Source: M1-B18 sp048264125 (lineage in GTDB: Bacteria > Bacillota > Clostridia > Peptostreptococcales > Natronincolaceae). From it: a DNA stretch of 64,000 bases. Below are positions 61,872 through 64,000 of this stretch, in pieces. The DNA is taken from NCBI GenBank assembly GCA_048264125.1, contig JBLXDM010000005.1, forward strand, positions 257,509 to 321,508. The letters run 5' to 3'. Positions within the stretch are counted from its first letter, which is position 1, and each line of letters opens with the position of its first letter. A program made the translations under genes and the position numbers. Below the pieces are notes generated by a model that saw only the letters and a list, made by a program, of their open reading frames with translations, was not told the origin of the DNA and searched no databases.

Positions 61872-61909
61872 GAGTGCTTTCTCTTAAATTAATAAGATAT
61901 AGCACCCTC
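61872..61909. repeat. Worn hairpin of the dispersed family
   Basis: GAGTGCTTTCTCTT and its partner AGATATAGCACCCTC (ending 61909) form an imperfect stem like the GGGTATT hairpins. Confidence 0.5.
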
Positions 61910-62034
61910 GCTTCATTTTACAATAAATCTCTTAAACCCTTTGTATATAAGGCTTTTCTACTTCTGAGCAACCGCTTTTGAACCGTCCTTTGTTTGGTCT
62001 TTATTGTTAATCGCCGCCTGGGCCGCTGCTAACA

Positions 62035-62071
62035 AAATAGACCAATCACTATTATTTACTATTATGGAACA
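62035..62071. repeat. AAATAGACCAATCAC repeat, copy 2
   Basis: About 34 of 37 bases match 37183-37219. Here no GGDEF gene is attached, so a small segment containing the end of such a gene has been copied or left behind. Confidence 0.6.
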
Positions 62072-62107
62072 CTCTTATTATCATAAAAATCACAGTGCTA
62101 TCATTCT

Positions 62108-63064
62108 CTAATCAATATCTTTTTCTTGAATTATTAGAAGTTGATTTTTATGAACTAAACTTCCTTTGACATTTAAAAAATAATACTTATCTTCTTTCCA
62201 AGATTGTGGTTCTAGTGCCCAAAATTTACAGTAAATTAAAATATTTTTTCCTACTTGATTTCTAATCATGTTATCCAGTTTTTTATTTTGCACTTTTATT
62301 TCTATTACCGGTACTTTATAAGCCCCTTTTTCATTCATAGGTTTAGGAGATTCAAGTTTTATTGAATAAAAGTCATACTCAGGTTTTGGTTCCGTTATAC
62401 TTCTTATTTTTCCAGCTATACAGATTGGATGTTGAGGTTTTTTATTTTTAACATAAGAGTAGCAATCACCGTATTCATCAATTTCATAATAAAAATTATT
62501 CCAAGTAATTTTTTGTTTTTTCTTTAGAGTTCTATTATAAAATTCTAAAGTTACTTTGGAACTAATATCCTGATTTTCTTCTAATGCATTCCTTAATTCC
62601 ATTATCTTTTTCATAGTTGACAAATAAGAATCTAGCTTGTCTTCGTTTTTTATATATTCTTTTTCTTTTGATTTAGAATTAGGCTCGTCTTCTTCTATGC
62701 CGTCTTTTTTAATTCCTCTATTTTCAATTTGTCGTAAACTGTCCGAAATCAAATGAAGTCTAAAATTAAATTTACCTGATTCTATATTCTCTAATATTTT
62801 ATCGCTAGAGTCTTTTGCCATTATTGTCAAGTAACCTGCTGTATTATATTTACATTCTAATGAATGATCATTTTCCTTACTTTTTAATCTAAAGTAAGGC
62901 TCAATATAGTAAGTCTTCTCATTAATTTCTTTCATATATCCTTTTACATATGTTAACTCCACATTACATATATGACATGTTAGATTACCTCTCATATCTT
63001 CAGAAGCTTCTTCTATTTTAATTTCTTTTTTTTTAAATAATGCTGTTCTTAACTTTCTTCCCAT
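62108..63064 (-). CDS. Unknown protein with N-terminal cysteine motif (CoiA-like zinc-ribbon feel)
   Basis: A 318-residue protein that I do not recognise. Near residues 30-33 it has CHIC and near 71 a further Cys (HSLEC), spaced as in the N-terminal zinc-ribbon of CoiA-like proteins. The middle (about 105-155) is highly charged and probably disordered or coiled. The C-terminal half (about 205-318) is predicted beta-rich, perhaps an OB-fold-like domain (PICIAGKIRSITEP, KNILIYCKFWALEPQSW). The ATG at 63064 follows a GGGGGAGAA site. It lies 81 bases after a UvrD-like helicase on the same strand, so the two are probably a module; a role in DNA transactions or defence is an inference. Confidence 0.65.
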   Translation of the reverse strand: MGRKLRTALFKKKEIKIEEASEDMRGNLTCHICNVELTYVKGYMKEINEKTYYIEPYFRLKSKENDHSLECKYNTAGYLTIMAKDSSDKILENIESGKFNFRLHLISDSLRQIENRGIKKDGIEEDEPNSKSKEKEYIKNEDKLDSYLSTMKKIMELRNALEENQDISSKVTLEFYNRTLKKKQKITWNNFYYEIDEYGDCYSYVKNKKPQHPICIAGKIRSITEPKPEYDFYSIKLESPKPMNEKGAYKVPVIEIKVQNKKLDNMIRNQVGKNILIYCKFWALEPQSWKEDKYYFLNVKGSLVHKNQLLIIQEKDID

Positions 63065-63145
63065 AAGTTCTCCCCCTACTTATTAACAATGATTATCATA
63101 TGCCAAGCACACAATACTCAAAAAACAATAAAAGTTTTTCAGCAT

Positions 63146-64000
63146 CTATATACTAATCAAATTAGCCACATTTCCAAACTCCATTCTCACATTAGTTTTT
63201 CTTGTTTCATCTATGCATCTTGATAGTTCATTAAGATACCTTTTACTATAATTATTTTCAGCTAGAACAATTAGTTTCTCTTCTGGCCTGGTTACTGCAA
63301 CATAATGCAAATTTTTATCTTCTTCCTTGCTTAAATTATAGTCTGATGCGATTATTACTACTTGTTTGTATTGCAATCCTTTTGCTGAATGAATAGTACC
63401 AATAACATTTTTATACTTTTCAGGGTTATATGTTGGCAAGTATTTTTCATCATTAATTACCCTAAACAACAGTTCAATTTCATTATTAATTTTTTCAGAA
63501 AGCTGATAACCAAAATATTGGTATAATTTAATACATGAAGTTAAAAATTCTTCCGATTCATCGTGTAATTTTTTTATCTTAGTTAGTAAATCTCTAACGC
63601 TTCTTAAATCATAAGCTTCTGGTTCAGGTATTTCTTCCATTACATTATATTCAGAATATCTTTCCTTTAGCAGATAAGAGGCTACTACCTTAGCTATCCA
63701 AATGTGCTCACTTTCATTTTCAGATTTTTCAAGTGGGGAGGCTGGCAAATATACAAACTCCATATCATTCTTTATTAATAAAGCACTTAAGTCTTTTGCA
63801 TCATCATTACTTCTTACTAAAAAGGCACTTTTTTGGGTTATGTCTAATTTATCTTTTATATAGCCAATGCAATTTTGAATATCATCATACTGTAAAATAG
63901 TCACCTTATCTTTAGCTGGGCATTGAGCCCTTCTTAGTTTTTCGGACACTGTTTCGTGAGCGTAGCTTAAAATTAGATAAATTTGCTTAGATTTACTCTT
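63146..64000 (-). CDS. UvrD/Rep-type superfamily 1 helicase (C-terminal part)
   Basis: Only the C-terminal 284 residues are in the window; the frame is open to base 64000, so the GTG at 63949 is not the start. Helicase motif V is GTIHSAKGLQYKQVVIIASD, motif VI is LHYVAVTRPEEKLIVLAE, and motif IV-like SAFLVRSNDDAKDL precedes them. These match the 2A/2B part of UvrD-like DNA helicases. The 2B region is short. No nuclease domain is seen in this portion. The CoiA-like gene follows after 81 bases. Confidence 0.88.
   Translation of the reverse strand, partial: KSKSKQIYLILSYAHETVSEKLRRAQCPAKDKVTILQYDDIQNCIGYIKDKLDITQKSAFLVRSNDDAKDLSALLIKNDMEFVYLPASPLEKSENESEHIWIAKVVASYLLKERYSEYNVMEEIPEPEAYDLRSVRDLLTKIKKLHDESEEFLTSCIKLYQYFGYQLSEKINNEIELLFRVINDEKYLPTYNPEKYKNVIGTIHSAKGLQYKQVVIIASDYNLSKEEDKNLHYVAVTRPEEKLIVLAENNYSKRYLNELSRCIDETRKTNVRMEFGNVANLISI

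Larger units (their letters stand above)
61377..62107. other. Glycogen operon control region and repeat-rich spacer
   Basis: No intact gene is supported in these 731 bases. They hold the pgcA promoter and two palindromes (61402-61468), a worn hairpin (61872-61909), and an open stretch on the minus strand ending at about 61950 (SILLAAAQAAINNKDQTKDG and then SKAVAQK) without a start, perhaps a gene relic. A copy of the AAATAGACCAATCAC repeat is at 62035-62071. Confidence 0.55.

Noticed and set aside
62108..64000. Gabija defence system
   Set aside because: A UvrD-like helicase is present, but no OLD/TOPRIM GajA gene lies next to it in the window.

Overview
The window reads as a chromosome segment of an anaerobic, spore-former-type Firmicute (Clostridia, probably near Alkaliphilus/Natronincolaceae; the genus is an inference). 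The evidence is low GC, strong AGGAGG ribosome binding sites, frequent GTG/TTG starts, a class-A RNase P RNA, the dnaG-rpoD-trmK-nif3 order typical of Clostridia, the anaerobic ribonucleotide reductase nrdD-nrdG, a T-box leader and a glgC-glgD-glgA-glgP glycogen operon.

Layout. 1-2.5 kb: start of a lipoprotein gene (possibly cytochrome c nitrite reductase), a flavin amine oxidase and a small partner ORF. 2.5-10.3 kb: housekeeping block on the minus strand (rnpB, RNase HI-like, nif3, trmK, rpoD, dnaG, yaiI-like, dgt). 10.6-13.4 kb: a membrane-anchored unknown and a cstA-type transporter behind a complete T-box leader. 13.6-23.5 kb: a signalling block with a PAS/GAF histidine kinase, a REC-HDOD protein, a REC-PucR-type regulator, an EAL protein and two convergent chemoreceptors. 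23.9-39.5 kb: accessory genes, including a YkuK-like protein, a radical SAM protein, CBS-GGDEF and 7TM-GGDEF proteins, a CD3324-type regulator with a nucleotidyltransferase-like partner, a cold-shock-domain/STAND-ATPase/HEPN-like protein (best candidate for a new defence gene), nrdDG under paired NrdR boxes, a cupin, an XRE/membrane pair, DegV and an orphan RelB antitoxin whose toxin is cut to 11 codons. 39.7-47.2 kb: TetR/hydrolase with duplicated operators, an XRE regulator, and an ABC exporter with its own two-component system. 47.8-61.4 kb: an eight-gene glycogen operon (pgcA-glgB-glgC-glgD-glgA-glgP-GH13-malQ). 62.1-64.0 kb: a UvrD-like helicase running off the window with a cysteine-motif partner.

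How the genes work together. The glycogen operon covers the whole cycle: glucose-1-P formation (PgcA), ADP-glucose (GlgC/GlgD), chain growth (GlgA), branching (GlgB), and breakdown (GlgP, GH13 amylase, MalQ). The housekeeping block links replication priming, the vegetative sigma factor and dNTP control. The signalling block probably couples sensing to c-di-GMP turnover and chemotaxis.

Short related hairpins (GGGTATTATTTCT and GGGTATTGCA types) recur between genes. Together with fragments of transposases, a degV-like gene and a toxin, they show that the accessory part has been repeatedly rearranged. Many starts were moved inward from the longest possible ORF because a good ribosome binding site sits in front of an internal start codon. 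All family names come from recognition of motifs by eye, without database searches.
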